38,540 nt of DNA from positions 1-38,540 of the IMG/VR virus record IMGVR_UViG_3300034071_000108; one strand, written 5' to 3'. The notes below the pieces were generated by a model that saw only the letters and a program-made list of their open reading frames with translations, was not told the DNA's origin and did no database searches. Below are positions 30,309-38,401 of the stretch, one piece after another. Source of the stretch: a virus. How positions within the stretch are numbered: position 1 is the first letter of the stretch; every line of letters begins with the position of its first letter. The position numbers and the translations under genes were made by a program.

Positions 30309-30850
30309 TATGCGCTCCTGATGTCTACAATGCAGACTATCCTATCATCTGCGCTGTTATTTACAACAGAATGTGTTACGCGATTGTTGACCCACCAGAT
30401 TTCGCCGGCGCGGAAGTTGACTGTTTCGCCGCCGCTGTGAAACAGCGCGCCGGGGAGCGACTGAAGCGCAATCTGATAGCGGGTGTAGAACTCTGCTGGA
30501 GCGCCGCCGTCAACGTGCGGCGTAATCTGGCCGCCGGGGGGCAACTTAGTAATGATGCAGCGGCCAAGCTGGACGCCGTTGACACGGTGGATCAGGTCCA
30601 GCACCATACGGCGCAGCGACGGTAGCCGCGTCCACGCAGGATATTCAACCGTCTGGATGTCATTAACGACGCCGTTCGGGTCATCAGGGATTTCGTTAAA
30701 CCATAGCCAAATGTCGCTAACGTCGGCGTGAGCGGTATCAGGGTGGATGGTGCGAAGGGTATTCTGGTCCCACAAGTCGGGCTGCGTAGCCAACTCCCGT
30801 AAGACTGAAACTGTATTTAGTCCGTCAGCAATGCGTAAGAAATTCTGCAT
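30308..30850 (-). CDS. 2OG-Fe(II) oxygenase, aspartyl/asparaginyl hydroxylase-like (180 residues)
   Basis: A jelly-roll dioxygenase. The iron triad is PHVDGG (His112, Asp114) and THSVVNNS (His160), and the 2-oxoglutarate contact is Arg170 in DDRIVCIVDIR. FRAGEIWWVNNRVTHSV is the typical aspartyl/asparaginyl beta-hydroxylase core, and QLGRCIITKLPPGGQITPH the preceding strand. Complete active site, so likely functional. The substrate could be a virion or host protein. It is translationally coupled to the GNAT gene on one side and a small structural gene on the other. Confidence 0.88.
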   Translation of the reverse strand: MQNFLRIADGLNTVSVLRELATQPDLWDQNTLRTIHPDTAHADVSDIWLWFNEIPDDPNGVVNDIQTVEYPAWTRLPSLRRMVLDLIHRVNGVQLGRCIITKLPPGGQITPHVDGGAPAEFYTRYQIALQSLPGALFHSGGETVNFRAGEIWWVNNRVTHSVVNNSADDRIVCIVDIRSA

Positions 30851-31188
30851 CAGCTAATTTCGCGGCCAGAAGCACGCAGGTTGACTGCCGATGACGCTGA
30901 CGCAAGCGTTGAGACAAACCCACCGGACGGCAGGATGTGGCCTACGATTTCAGGGAACGTGTACGTCTCGCCGGGTTGCAGCGTCCGCGTCTTGACGATC
31001 AGGTTGCTGTTGCCGGTAGCTTCGCTGACCGTTGCTAAGTTGACGCTTACATTGACCATGCCGCTGCTGAAGTTAGTGGCAGTGAACTTGTCAATGATAG
31101 TCGTGGTGCTGCTTGGCGCCACATACTGCGTTGTCTGCGCGTTTTCCATGTTCTTAGCAGGAATGATGTTTGCTGCGATAATTGGCAT
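30850..31188 (-). CDS. Small beta-rich structural protein (112 residues)
   Basis: MPIIAANIIPAKNMENAQTT then a beta-sandwich-like pattern: TIIDKFTATNFSSGMVNVSV, GNSNLIVKTRTLQPGETYTF, PEIVGHILPSGGFVSTLAS. Similar small proteins accompany tail genes in podophages and are presumed decoration or fibre-collar proteins. No enzyme motif. Starts after an AGGA site. The stop overlaps the next start (TGATG). Confidence 0.75.
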   Translation of the reverse strand: MPIIAANIIPAKNMENAQTTQYVAPSSTTTIIDKFTATNFSSGMVNVSVNLATVSEATGNSNLIVKTRTLQPGETYTFPEIVGHILPSGGFVSTLASASSAVNLRASGREIS

Positions 31189-31200
31189 GGGCCGGTCCTA

Positions 31201-31992
31201 TCAGGTTACGTTGCCGGTGACGTAGAATGTTTCAGTGCCGGTACACAACACGTTAGCCACGCCGTAAGCGGCGATGGTGCGGCTGCCTGTGGTAGCCGTG
31301 CCGCCAAGCCGCAACGTCGTGCCGGCGCCCTGCGTCAGCGTAATGGAACTGCCGCTGCTGTTGACAACGAGAAACTCGTTACCGGCCACAAACACGCCCG
31401 AAGGAATTGTGGTGGTAGCAGAAACAAACAGATGCTTACCGATGTCCGACGCAGCAGCCGTTGTGTTCAGGCTCTGCGGGACGCTGCGATAGCCGATGGT
31501 GTAGCCTGTGCCGAGGCTGTCGTTGACTGTTGACGCCGAGGCCAGACCAGTAATGGTCTTGTTTGTCAGCGTCTGGGTGGCTGTCAGATAAACGCCGTTC
31601 GTCACCGTGCCAGCGTTACCCGATATGTCGCCGGTGATAGTCGAGCTTGTGATTGTGACGCCGGTGACCGTGCCGCCGGTGATAGCCACGTTGTTGGCGT
31701 TTTGGCTGGCGATGGTGCCGTAAGTCGCAATGTTATCGACGGTCCATTGCAGTTCGTCAGTAGCGTTTTTCAAAACTACTTTGTAGCTGGTGGCCGTAGC
31801 GAACCACAGATTGCACTCGCCGCGGGAGTCCAGAATGACTGGGTTGGTGTTCGGCGCTGTCGCCGACGCGTCGGTATACGTCGCCAGCGGCGTCGTCGTA
31901 CCCGCTGCATAAGTGAAGACTTTACCGCCAACCAGCGGAGTGCCGCTGGCGTCGAAGAATTGTGCTTTAGGTTGTGGAGCAAGAACAGCCAT
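31201..31992 (-). CDS. Tail fibre with virion-binding N-terminus (263 residues)
   Basis: N-terminal PKAQFFDASGTPLVGGKVFT, YAAGTTTPLATYTDASATAP and NPVILDSRGECNLWF match the head/tail-binding domain of P22-tailspike-like fibres. The middle is Thr/Gly-rich shaft-like (TGGTVTGVTITSSTITGD; TLTNKTITGLASAS). The C-terminus is a small beta domain (GTTLRLGGTATTGSRTIAAY). Shorter than typical spikes with catalytic domains, so probably a simple fibre or adaptor for other fibres. GAGG precedes the ATG. Confidence 0.85.
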   Translation of the reverse strand: MAVLAPQPKAQFFDASGTPLVGGKVFTYAAGTTTPLATYTDASATAPNTNPVILDSRGECNLWFATATSYKVVLKNATDELQWTVDNIATYGTIASQNANNVAITGGTVTGVTITSSTITGDISGNAGTVTNGVYLTATQTLTNKTITGLASASTVNDSLGTGYTIGYRSVPQSLNTTAAASDIGKHLFVSATTTIPSGVFVAGNEFLVVNSSGSSITLTQGAGTTLRLGGTATTGSRTIAAYGVANVLCTGTETFYVTGNVT

Positions 31993-32001
31993 GATCAGAC
32001 C

Positions 32002-32649
32002 TCAATTAATGTTATCAGTTACCGTCAGGATGACGGACGGAATTGCGGGTACAGGGGCACTGGCCCCTTGAGCGTAAATTTGGCAGCCTGTATCATCTGT
32101 AGACCACACCAGTTCAAAATAATCGCCTGCGTTTAACTCTACCACAAAGTTCCATGCAGCGACAACTGCTGCGTCGCTACCGGCCAAAGTTACTTTTGTT
32201 GCCGAGTTTGCCGCGTCCGATCCGTTTACTCTATACCAGATATAAACGTGTTTGGCACTGCTAGACGCTTTGACAAGTTGCGCCGAAAATTGAAAGTTGT
32301 ACGTGCCTACGCGGTCTACATACACACGCGACGTAGGCGTGCCAATATAGACGCCGTCAGTTATGCTTGTAGAGTTAAGCGTGACCGGATACGCCGTATT
32401 GGTGGCAGCGGCGCTCTGCGTGGTTGTATCAAAGAACGAGCCGTAACGCTTATCGCTTACTTGCGGCGTATACGCCGGTGCCAAGTCTTGCCCAAAAGAC
32501 GAACTGGCGGCTGAGTTAGATTGCCCGCCGCCCGTTATCGTGAAAAGATTAAATAAATACCTGTACCACTCACGCGTCACCGTGCCGTCTGACGTGTCCG
32601 CAATCGGGACACGCGACGCGGGGATGCGAGTGAGTTGGTCGTTAGGCAT
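32002..32649 (-). CDS. Structural protein with C1q-like/TNF-like beta fold (215 residues)
   Basis: MPNDQLTRIPASRVPIADTS DGTVTREWYRYLFNLF is a conserved N-terminal segment of phage tail proteins encoded beside the gp10-like gene. It may bind the tail hub. The C-terminal part has the GTYNFQFSAQLVKASSSAKH, VYIWYRVNG, WNFVVELNAGDYFELVW pattern of C1q/TNF-like jelly-roll domains. These are frequent in receptor-binding tips. Its start overlaps the gp10-like stop by 8 bases. The domain name is inferred from strand pattern. Confidence 0.75.
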   Translation of the reverse strand: MPNDQLTRIPASRVPIADTSDGTVTREWYRYLFNLFTITGGGQSNSAASSSFGQDLAPAYTPQVSDKRYGSFFDTTTQSAAATNTAYPVTLNSTSITDGVYIGTPTSRVYVDRVGTYNFQFSAQLVKASSSAKHVYIWYRVNGSDAANSATKVTLAGSDAAVVAAWNFVVELNAGDYFELVWSTDDTGCQIYAQGASAPVPAIPSVILTVTDNIN

Positions 32650-34174
32650 TTGTGCCGCTCAACAGCAGTTCAGCGCCGGTAAGGTAGATGCGGACAGGGT
32701 CACTGCCGGACAGTTCGTAGACGCGGTCGCGCAGCTTCAGCGTCATACCAAGCCGGCGCCACATGACGCGAGTGCCGGTTGCGCCGATCTTGCCCATAGA
32801 CGCCCAGTGTTCGTTCGACCATGTGTGACCGCCGTCGTCGGACCAGCGGAGCATGGCTTGCGGGTCGCTTCCTTGGCCGCTGTTCAGGCCGACGCCAGTC
32901 TCGCACTCAAGCTGCAAGCTATGGTTTGCTGTGCGCTTGAGATTGTTTTGGCCTGTCGGCAGCGCGCGCCACGACCGCAACCAACGCTGCGCTATTCCGT
33001 TGTCTTCGAAAACATTTAGTTCAAACGTATAAATGTTTCCGTTGGCGTAATCGCCGACGATGATATTGCCTTGGAAGTTACACTGGCAGTTGCTGCGGTG
33101 GCGCGAGAAGACGCCGCTGTTGCCCGAAGGAGTGGTAAGCGCCGCAGTGTAAAAGGCATTAATATTAAACGCGCTAGTTTCAAACGCGCCTTCAACTGGC
33201 GCGATGGCCGAATACGAAGACCGCTGGTGCCATGCGCCGGTAGCCGCGTCATACACCCAAGTCTCGTCAGCGGACGGGAACGACAGCACGTAGAACGCGT
33301 GGCCGTCCTGCTGGTAGGTGTAGCCAACAGCGTCGCTCATGTTCAGGTAGTTTTGGATGCGCCATTCAATCGCGTGCGTGGACACACGCTGGGCGTTATA
33401 GCCAGCCGCCCTGTAGACAATGCCTTGACCGCGTGCGTCCGCGCCAAGCCAGAACACAGTGTTATCCATCTTGGCGATGGAGTGCGGCGCGGCGCAACCG
33501 ATTTCGTTAAACGCGCCTTGGATTGGCGACAGCGGAAAGTCCAGCCCGCCGGAGTTGTACCACACTTCGGTGGAGTCGGTGCCAAACACCCAGCACTCGC
33601 GGTGGTCTACCAATACGCCGACAACGCCGTCGGGGCTACCTTCGGCGCTGGCAAACTCTAGTGGGTCAATCTGGAAGCCGTCGTAAAGCTGCGTCACCCA
33701 AATCCGCTGGCTGCTTGGTTCGTTGAACACGAAATAGCCATCCAGATAGCCGACAGTAACCGCGCCGGGGAAGTCAGGGTCGGTAATCTGCGCGAACGTG
33801 TTAGTTGACTCGTCGTAGATATACGCATCAGGATTGCAGGCGAAGAATATCTGTGTGCCGTTGTCGGCGATGGACACAGGGCCAGTGCCGGTCACATCAC
33901 CTAGCTTTGTTGGTGTTCCGGTCAGGCTGGACAGCTTGAAGACTTCAAACCCAGACACAACGTAAAAGTCATCGCCGCGTGTCTGGTGCGCCCACAGCCC
34001 GCGGATTGGGCCTGTGCCAACAGTTTGCTGAAGAAGCAAGCCGGGGCAACGCTGTAGAAAGGCTGGCTCTATGCCGCCTTCCGGTACGACTTCCGGAAAC
34101 AAGTTTATCATGCGTGCGTCGGCAGCGTTTACCGAACGGGCCACATACGCGCTGCCCAGTATGGGCGTCTTCAT
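32642..34174 (-). CDS. P22 gp10-like packaged-DNA stabilisation/tail hub protein (510 residues)
   Basis: It closes the portal channel together with gp4. The P22 gp10-like family is recognised by ARSVNAADARMINLFPEVVP, CPGLLLQQTVGTGPIRGLW, CNPDAYIYD, YLDGYFVFNEPSSQRIWVTQ, GVLVDHRECWVFGTDSTEVW and the C-terminal MLRWSDDGGHTW. The last segment resembles a propeller/Asp-box-like strand. Length near P22 gp10 (472). Gene order next to the gp4-like gene is as in P22. No gp26 needle gene is recognised after it. Confidence 0.93.
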   Translation of the reverse strand: MKTPILGSAYVARSVNAADARMINLFPEVVPEGGIEPAFLQRCPGLLLQQTVGTGPIRGLWAHQTRGDDFYVVSGFEVFKLSSLTGTPTKLGDVTGTGPVSIADNGTQIFFACNPDAYIYDESTNTFAQITDPDFPGAVTVGYLDGYFVFNEPSSQRIWVTQLYDGFQIDPLEFASAEGSPDGVVGVLVDHRECWVFGTDSTEVWYNSGGLDFPLSPIQGAFNEIGCAAPHSIAKMDNTVFWLGADARGQGIVYRAAGYNAQRVSTHAIEWRIQNYLNMSDAVGYTYQQDGHAFYVLSFPSADETWVYDAATGAWHQRSSYSAIAPVEGAFETSAFNINAFYTAALTTPSGNSGVFSRHRSNCQCNFQGNIIVGDYANGNIYTFELNVFEDNGIAQRWLRSWRALPTGQNNLKRTANHSLQLECETGVGLNSGQGSDPQAMLRWSDDGGHTWSNEHWASMGKIGATGTRVMWRRLGMTLKLRDRVYELSGSDPVRIYLTGAELLLSGTNA

Positions 34175-34884
34175 TAGTAGTTTCCTGCGAAGATGTTATA
34201 CCGCTGGCGTGTAGCTACAAGGCTGTACGGCATTGACATGATGTCGTCTGGATTGTTGATGCGCTTCAGGTTGCGCTTGGATGTCATGGCAATACGCTGA
34301 ACTTGCGGTGAAGGCTCAACGCCGAACTCAGGTGCCAGTTCGCAGGCCAAGTTGTAACGGAACGCACGCAGATAGCCGGGCGGAAATGTTAGGTTTGTGT
34401 CAAGCGTCGCAGGCTGCGTCAGTTCTTCAACCGAAATGAAATGCCATTCCAGATCGCGCGTCGGGCGCGGGTAGATGTACATTTCAATGTCAGGGTACGT
34501 CATGTTGACAAAGATGACTTGCGGGAACGTAGACGTTACCGTCTTAACCGCGATGCCGTTATACTGCTGCTGGTTAATGAATTTGATGCCGTAGCTAACG
34601 CCGGTGCCGGGGTCGCGGAAGTACGTCGAGTCCTCAAGCAGCACGGGGCGGTTGCCGACGAAGTTGCCGGAAGGGCCAAGCGTGCGCGACAGTTCGCCGG
34701 CAGGCCATGTGAATATTTGGTCTTGCGTGGAGAAAACAGACAGGCGCTCTGTATTCCAGCTATCAATCATCTGGTCCATAGCGCGCAGGGCATCCTGCGA
34801 CGTTTCAGCCGATGGAACTTCGCCTTCTGCCAGAACGCCTAGAAGCCTAAGCGAACCGTTGATTATGTCGCCCGCTGTTTCCAT
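34174..34884 (-). CDS. P22 gp4-like head-completion/tail adaptor (236 residues)
   Basis: N-terminal METAGDIINGSLRLLGVLAE and SAETSQDALRAMDQMIDSWN are the signature of the gp4-like adaptor family, which binds under the portal. The middle LEDSTYFRDPGTGVSYGIKF and IEMYIYPRPTRDLEWHFISV and the C-terminal LRAFRYNLACELAPEFGVEP complete it. Longer than P22 gp4 (166 residues); no lysozyme motif is obvious. It shares a base with the next start (TAATG). Confidence 0.9.
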   Translation of the reverse strand: METAGDIINGSLRLLGVLAEGEVPSAETSQDALRAMDQMIDSWNTERLSVFSTQDQIFTWPAGELSRTLGPSGNFVGNRPVLLEDSTYFRDPGTGVSYGIKFINQQQYNGIAVKTVTSTFPQVIFVNMTYPDIEMYIYPRPTRDLEWHFISVEELTQPATLDTNLTFPPGYLRAFRYNLACELAPEFGVEPSPQVQRIAMTSKRNLKRINNPDDIMSMPYSLVATRQRYNIFAGNY

Positions 34885-34887
34885 CGT

Positions 34888-35067
34888 TTAGTCTTCCTGC
34901 GTTGTGCGGCGGCGACTAGTGCGCGCCGGCATTTCGTTCACTGTAACACTTACAGGCTCGTCAGGATAGTATCTTTCCCACCCAAAGTCTTCGTCAGCGC
35001 GGGCTTCCTCTTCGGATATAGCAACCTTTGCGCCGTGGATGTCGTGAACTAGATATATAACGGCCAT
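34888..35067 (-). CDS. Small protein between adaptor and decoration genes (59 residues)
   Basis: MAVIYLVHDIHGAKVAISEE, ADEDFGWERYYPDEP and a basic end (PARTSRRRTTQED). The pattern M.VIYLVH..HGAKVA..EEEA..DE..GWERY is a recurrent small phage protein of the coat-gp4 interval. Probably a two-strand plus helix fold; function unknown. It ends 3 bases before the gp4-like ATG. Confidence 0.8.
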   Translation of the reverse strand: MAVIYLVHDIHGAKVAISEEEARADEDFGWERYYPDEPVSVTVNEMPARTSRRRTTQED

Positions 35068-35083
35068 AGAAACTCCGTAAAAT

Positions 35084-35103
35084 GGACGGCCCGAAAGCCG
35101 CCC
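35084..35103 (-). other. Hairpin after decoration-like gene 2
   Basis: On the minus-strand RNA GGGCGG (35103-35098) pairs with CCGUCC (35089-35084), one G-U, around an 8-base loop, followed by AUUUUA. It lies 7 bases after the end of the 137-residue gene. It is likely a weak terminator or 3' stabiliser, the third of a series after the coat gene. Confidence 0.5.
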
Positions 35104-35110
35104 AAATTAG

Positions 35111-35524
35111 TTACACGCAGTGCAGGACTGCAAAGTTAATTACTACTGCTTCTGACAGCGAACCGCCAGAAATGTTGCGTAGGCTGATGCTGACAGAGCC
35201 AGCACTCAAATTGTTTGCGAACACGTTGTACGATCCGGCGGTCGCTTGACCACCAGAGATAGTCAGAATAACAGTGTCATTTGCAGAAATGAAGCTGTTG
35301 TTCAGCGTGAACGTAGCGTTAGTGGCAGTAGCCAAAGACGCGGCGTTCATGGTGATGCGGCCAGCGGGCTTGTTCAGCGTAACCGCAGTAGACTTGTCTG
35401 TCGCCTGCGTGACTGTACCTTGTGCTGCGGCGGTATAGCCGATTTGCTCATCGCTCAAGAGATATTGTGCGCCAATAATGTCTTGGTCGAGGTAAGCAAC
35501 GCCAATAGGTTTGTTATTAGCCAT
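35111..35524 (-). CDS. Decoration/head-fibre-like protein 2 (137 residues)
   Basis: MANNKPIGVAYLDQDIIGAQ, GTVTQATDKSTAVTLNKPAG and NATFTLNNSFISANDTVILT form a beta-rich domain of a type common beside phage coat genes and often annotated as head decoration or fibre. AGGAG 7 bases before ATG 35524 sets the start. A much longer upstream extension crosses the previous hairpin and is rejected. No catalytic motif. Confidence 0.75.
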   Translation of the reverse strand: MANNKPIGVAYLDQDIIGAQYLLSDEQIGYTAAAQGTVTQATDKSTAVTLNKPAGRITMNAASLATATNATFTLNNSFISANDTVILTISGGQATAGSYNVFANNLSAGSVSISLRNISGGSLSEAVVINFAVLHCV

Positions 35525-35544
35525 TGATTTTCTCCTGAAAAAGA

Positions 35545-35567
35545 TGCCCCGACTTAAAGTCGGGGCA
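35545..35567 (-). terminator. Hairpin/weak terminator between the two decoration-like genes
   Basis: TGCCCCGAC (35545-35553) and GTCGGGGCA (35559-35567) are perfect complements; the minus-strand RNA continues AUCUUUUUC. This has the shape of an intrinsic terminator with a short U-tract. It sits between two co-directional structural genes, so it probably gives partial termination or 3'-end protection. Confidence 0.65.
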
Positions 35568-35573
35568 AACCTA

Positions 35574-35969
35574 TTAGCCAGCGATACGGTACAGGTTGTA
35601 CGTTGTTGCGCTTGTTTTAACAGCACGGAACAGTACGCTGCGCGATGCAACGCCTGTGCCAACGCCAACCAGCGTCCAGCCAGTGCCTACTACGATAGTA
35701 GGAACGCCGGTGCTGGTAGCAACCAAAGAAAACTCAAACGATGAGTTTACTTTGGCACTGCTGATGTCGGCGTCAACAACGCTAACAGCAGGAAGCGTAA
35801 GGTCGGCTGTAGAAGCCGAAGTGTAAACAACTGCGCCACCAGCCAAATCGGCAGTGGTTAGCGTAGCTGCTGCGGTGTACGCAGTAGGAATAGCCGAAGT
35901 ACCAAGAGTAACTTCGCCAAGATTTCCGTCGCCGACTTGATAACCGCCAGCACCATTAGGAAGAGCCAT
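35574..35969 (-). CDS. Decoration/head-fibre-like protein 1 (131 residues)
   Basis: MALPNGAGGYQVGDGNLGEV, TLTTADLAGGAVVYTSASTA and VGTGWTLVGVGTGVASRSVL suggest a compact beta-rich capsid-associated protein, directly after the coat gene. The N-terminal GDGN(L)GE motif is common in head decoration proteins of marine and soil phages. AAAGGA lies before the ATG. Not related to enzymes. Role inferred from place and fold pattern. Confidence 0.75.
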   Translation of the reverse strand: MALPNGAGGYQVGDGNLGEVTLGTSAIPTAYTAAATLTTADLAGGAVVYTSASTADLTLPAVSVVDADISSAKVNSSFEFSLVATSTGVPTIVVGTGWTLVGVGTGVASRSVLFRAVKTSATTYNLYRIAG

Positions 35970-35991
35970 AATAAAAATCCTTTAAGAAAGT

Positions 35992-36015
35992 TGGCCCCCG
36001 GCGAACCGAGGGCCA
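35992..36015 (-). terminator. Hairpin directly after the coat gene
   Basis: On the minus strand TGGCCCTCGG, loop TTCG, CCGGGGGCCA (36015-35992) forms a 10-bp stem with one G-U pair. ACTTTCTT follows. It lies 8 bases after the coat stop and looks like a stabilising 3' hairpin or weak terminator that would keep coat message abundant. Confidence 0.6.
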
Positions 36016-36023
36016 GTGTTAGA

Positions 36024-37232
36024 TTAACCCCACATCCGGACAGCCATCTGCGGACGGATCGTGCTGTAGCCATACAGAACGTCAATACGGCAAGGCATAC
36101 GGTCGTTGTTGATGTCGTACTGACGAACAACGCGCAAGCTGATGCCGTTATGCACCTGACGCGAAGCCATATCTACGCCCTGTGGGAGCAGAAGGTCGGC
36201 GGTTGCGAAGGTGATAGCGTCCTTGTGGTATACAAGGTTCTGAGCGTACTGTGTGGACGCTGCGCCGACGAACACGATTGCCTTGCTGTTAGCAGGCAGT
36301 GTGTTGACGGTGGCGAGAGCGTGGTTAGCCGAGTAAATCGGTGCAACAGTGATGTTGCCTGCGCCAGAAGCGTTGAGCGTGACATCAGCCAACGCAACGA
36401 ACTGGAACAACGAACCTGTGCTTTCACGGGTCTGTGGGTTGACTGAGAAGCAGTCAGCGACTGTGAACACGTCACCAGCCTTGACAGTTGCAGCGTTACC
36501 CGCACCAGTGATGGCAACGGTTGTTGCACCTTCAGTGGTGATTGCAGCCGAAGTCGTGCCGCCAGTTGCAGTACGCGAACCAGTGGTGAACTGCTTGATG
36601 GACTGCGACATATTGATTTCGTCGAAACCAAGTACGCCTGTACCCATCATGCCGTTCTTGAACTGCTTGCTGATCGTGTCGGTTGGGTTGAAGAGGCCCT
36701 TCAAGCCTTCGACCAAGCCAGCGTTAGCTGCTGGGTTGACGGTGGCGTAACGTGGCGACATCACCGCAGCGTTTTCGTTCAGCTTCTGCTGTGCAGCAAG
36801 AAGAACTGCCGAAGTGCCGGGAGTTGTGCCGGGCGTGCCGACCGAGTTACCGATGGTTGCAAACGCGTTTGCAACGTCAGCGTCGATGCTGGAAGCAAGC
36901 TGCGAGATACGTGGCTTGAGAACGCGCTCTGCGAAATCGTCAAGCTGCATGGTCAATTCAGCAGATGTGAAGTTGACGCCGATGTGCTTCTGGTTGGCAA
37001 CGGTCAGTGTTGTAAACTGTTCGTTGTCGTCCTGTACCTGAAGGGCTGCGCCGTCAGTTACGAGCGCACGGTCTGGAAGACGGATACGCAGGGTTGAGCC
37101 AATTTTAGCACCTTCAACAGCGAAGCTGTCGTCGTACTGGCGGTTTACGTTACGTGTGAGTACGAGGTTGTTCTCCAGAATTTCCAGAGCCTTCCGCGTA
37201 ATCATGTCAATTGTTAAAATCGAGTTAGACAT
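36024..37232 (-). CDS. P22-type major coat protein (402 residues)
   Basis: Forms the icosahedral shell. MSNSILTIDMITRKALEILE NNLVL, RNVNRQYDDSF, KIGSTLRIRLPDRALVTDGA, GVNFTSAELTMQLDDFAERV and LKPRISQLASSIDADVA are hallmarks of the P22 gp5-like coat family (HK97 fold). The region about 215-300 (TEGATTVAITGAGNAATVKA) corresponds to the inserted domain. C-terminal MASRQVHNGISLRVVRQYDI and MPCRIDVLYGYSTIRPQMAV are conserved. Length near P22 (430). Preceded by the scaffold gene, as in P22. Confidence 0.95.
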   Translation of the reverse strand: MSNSILTIDMITRKALEILENNLVLTRNVNRQYDDSFAVEGAKIGSTLRIRLPDRALVTDGAALQVQDDNEQFTTLTVANQKHIGVNFTSAELTMQLDDFAERVLKPRISQLASSIDADVANAFATIGNSVGTPGTTPGTSAVLLAAQQKLNENAAVMSPRYATVNPAANAGLVEGLKGLFNPTDTISKQFKNGMMGTGVLGFDEINMSQSIKQFTTGSRTATGGTTSAAITTEGATTVAITGAGNAATVKAGDVFTVADCFSVNPQTRESTGSLFQFVALADVTLNASGAGNITVAPIYSANHALATVNTLPANSKAIVFVGAASTQYAQNLVYHKDAITFATADLLLPQGVDMASRQVHNGISLRVVRQYDINNDRMPCRIDVLYGYSTIRPQMAVRMWG

Positions 37233-37247
37233 GGTAATAATCCCAAA

Positions 37248-38033
37248 TTATCTGTTGCGTTGTGCCTCGTACTTCTTGATCTGTCGCAACCGTTCGGCTT
37301 CGATCCATTCCGACGTACTCATCGACTTGGTCGAGCGAGGGTCGGTGGTGTCATACTGGTTTGACCCAGAAGAACGAGCAGTGACAGGCGCAATTGGTGC
37401 CGGGGCGGTTGAGGTTTTTTTAACCGGCGGATTTGAAGCCAATGAAGCCTCAAGTTTTCCAATTTCTTTTGCCTGCAAAATTGGCGCTAGGCGGGCGATA
37501 CGATCAGCTTCTTTCGGATTTGAGCCGAGATAATATAGAACGTCTGGGCCTGCGTCTGACGCTTGGATGCTTTGTGCCATGAAATCCGTAATCGGAAGGT
37601 TGGGATTGTATGCGACCTGTTCAAAGTCATCATATTTGTCCCGCGCCGCTTCTTCACGGTCATGGTAGGCGTCCTGCAATTCAGCTTGCTGTCGGGCAGT
37701 TTCCCGCCGTGCCAGCAATTCTTCGGCTTTACGTTCGGCCAAAACCTCTGCGTAATCCTCATAAGTCTCAAATTGTTCAGGGGCTATGTCATGCACCGCT
37801 TGTTGGCGGGCCTGCATTTCCTCTGCTCTTTGAGCCTGTTCGCGCTCCCATTTGCGCTGTTCTCTTGCGAGGCGCTTGCCGACAATTGCGTCAAGTTCTT
37901 CTTGTGTGAAGGACTTATTTGCTTCCTGTTCAGCAGGCGTTTCCGGCGTCGTGTTTTCTACAGGCTCGATTGCTGCCGTGGCTTCGAGTTCTGGCGCGGA
38001 GGCATCCGCTACGTTGGGGACTGTTTCGTCCAT
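37248..38033 (-). CDS. Scaffolding protein (261 residues)
   Basis: Guides coat assembly then leaves the prohead. Acidic N-terminus (ELEATAAIEPVENTTPETPA), FTQEELDAIVGKRLAREQRK, a long charged coiled coil (EEMQARQQAVHDI; VLAERKAEELLARRETARQQ), and a basic C-terminus (STSEWIEAERLRQIKKYEAQ) that in P22 binds coat protein. No catalytic site. It precedes the coat gene. Its AGGAG ribosome-binding site lies inside a hairpin (38038-38052). Confidence 0.93.
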   Translation of the reverse strand: MDETVPNVADASAPELEATAAIEPVENTTPETPAEQEANKSFTQEELDAIVGKRLAREQRKWEREQAQRAEEMQARQQAVHDIAPEQFETYEDYAEVLAERKAEELLARRETARQQAELQDAYHDREEAARDKYDDFEQVAYNPNLPITDFMAQSIQASDAGPDVLYYLGSNPKEADRIARLAPILQAKEIGKLEASLASNPPVKKTSTAPAPIAPVTARSSGSNQYDTTDPRSTKSMSTSEWIEAERLRQIKKYEAQRNR

Positions 38034-38037
38034 GTTT

Positions 38038-38052
38038 AACTCCTATGGAGTT
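38038..38052 (-). promoter_or_regulatory. Hairpin covering the scaffold ribosome-binding site
   Basis: On the minus-strand RNA AACUCC-AUA-GGAGUU forms a 6-bp stem with a 3-base loop. The right arm GGAGUU is the Shine-Dalgarno, just before AAAC-AUG of the scaffold. Pairing would hide the site until melted. P22 scaffold is known to be autogenously controlled; a link here is inference. Confidence 0.55.
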
Positions 38053-38119
38053 CCTGATGTGCCGCACCAGTACGGTTAATGGCCAGACTACATCAAATAA
38101 TGCAGCATGGCAATATCAG

Positions 38120-38401
38120 TTACGCCCAGACCCTGTAAGGGATGGGCGGTTCGACGGTCAATGGTGTCAACAAAGCCAACTGGTCTTCTGTAAAGCTACC
38201 GCGAAGGTTGGTGTGCCAGTCGGGATAATATTCCTCGATAGGCTCGCCCTCTTCGTCGTAGCCAATGATTTTCGTGAATGGGCCAATCTGGTCAACGGAG
38301 AAGTCCGGCGTTGGGTTGCCCTCGTCGTCAATGACGCCTGCCTCAAGCAAAGCTGCGTCCATGTCCTCTTGGGTGGGTGCTTTAAGATATAGATCGGTCA
38401 T
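38120..38401 (-). CDS. Small phage structural-module protein (93 residues)
   Basis: MTDLYLKAPTQEDMDAALLE AGVIDD, then VDQIGPFTKIIGYDEEGEPI, DWHTNLRGSF and LTPLTVEPPIPYRVWA. This layout (M.DLYL.A....M..AL..AG ... IG....GYD.EG.P ... W.NLR) occurs in small phage proteins encoded with tail-fibre genes. Its ATG overlaps the TGA of spike B across the junction, which confirms that the circular join is real. Function unknown; perhaps a fibre chaperone or cap. About 86 bases with no gene separate it from the scaffold. Confidence 0.8.
   Translation of the reverse strand: MTDLYLKAPTQEDMDAALLEAGVIDDEGNPTPDFSVDQIGPFTKIIGYDEEGEPIEEYYPDWHTNLRGSFTEDQLALLTPLTVEPPIPYRVWA

Noticed and set aside
35525-35668. 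N-terminal extension of the 137-residue decoration-like gene
   Set aside because: It would read through the hairpin and the end of the previous gene; the AGGAG before 35524 marks the real start.
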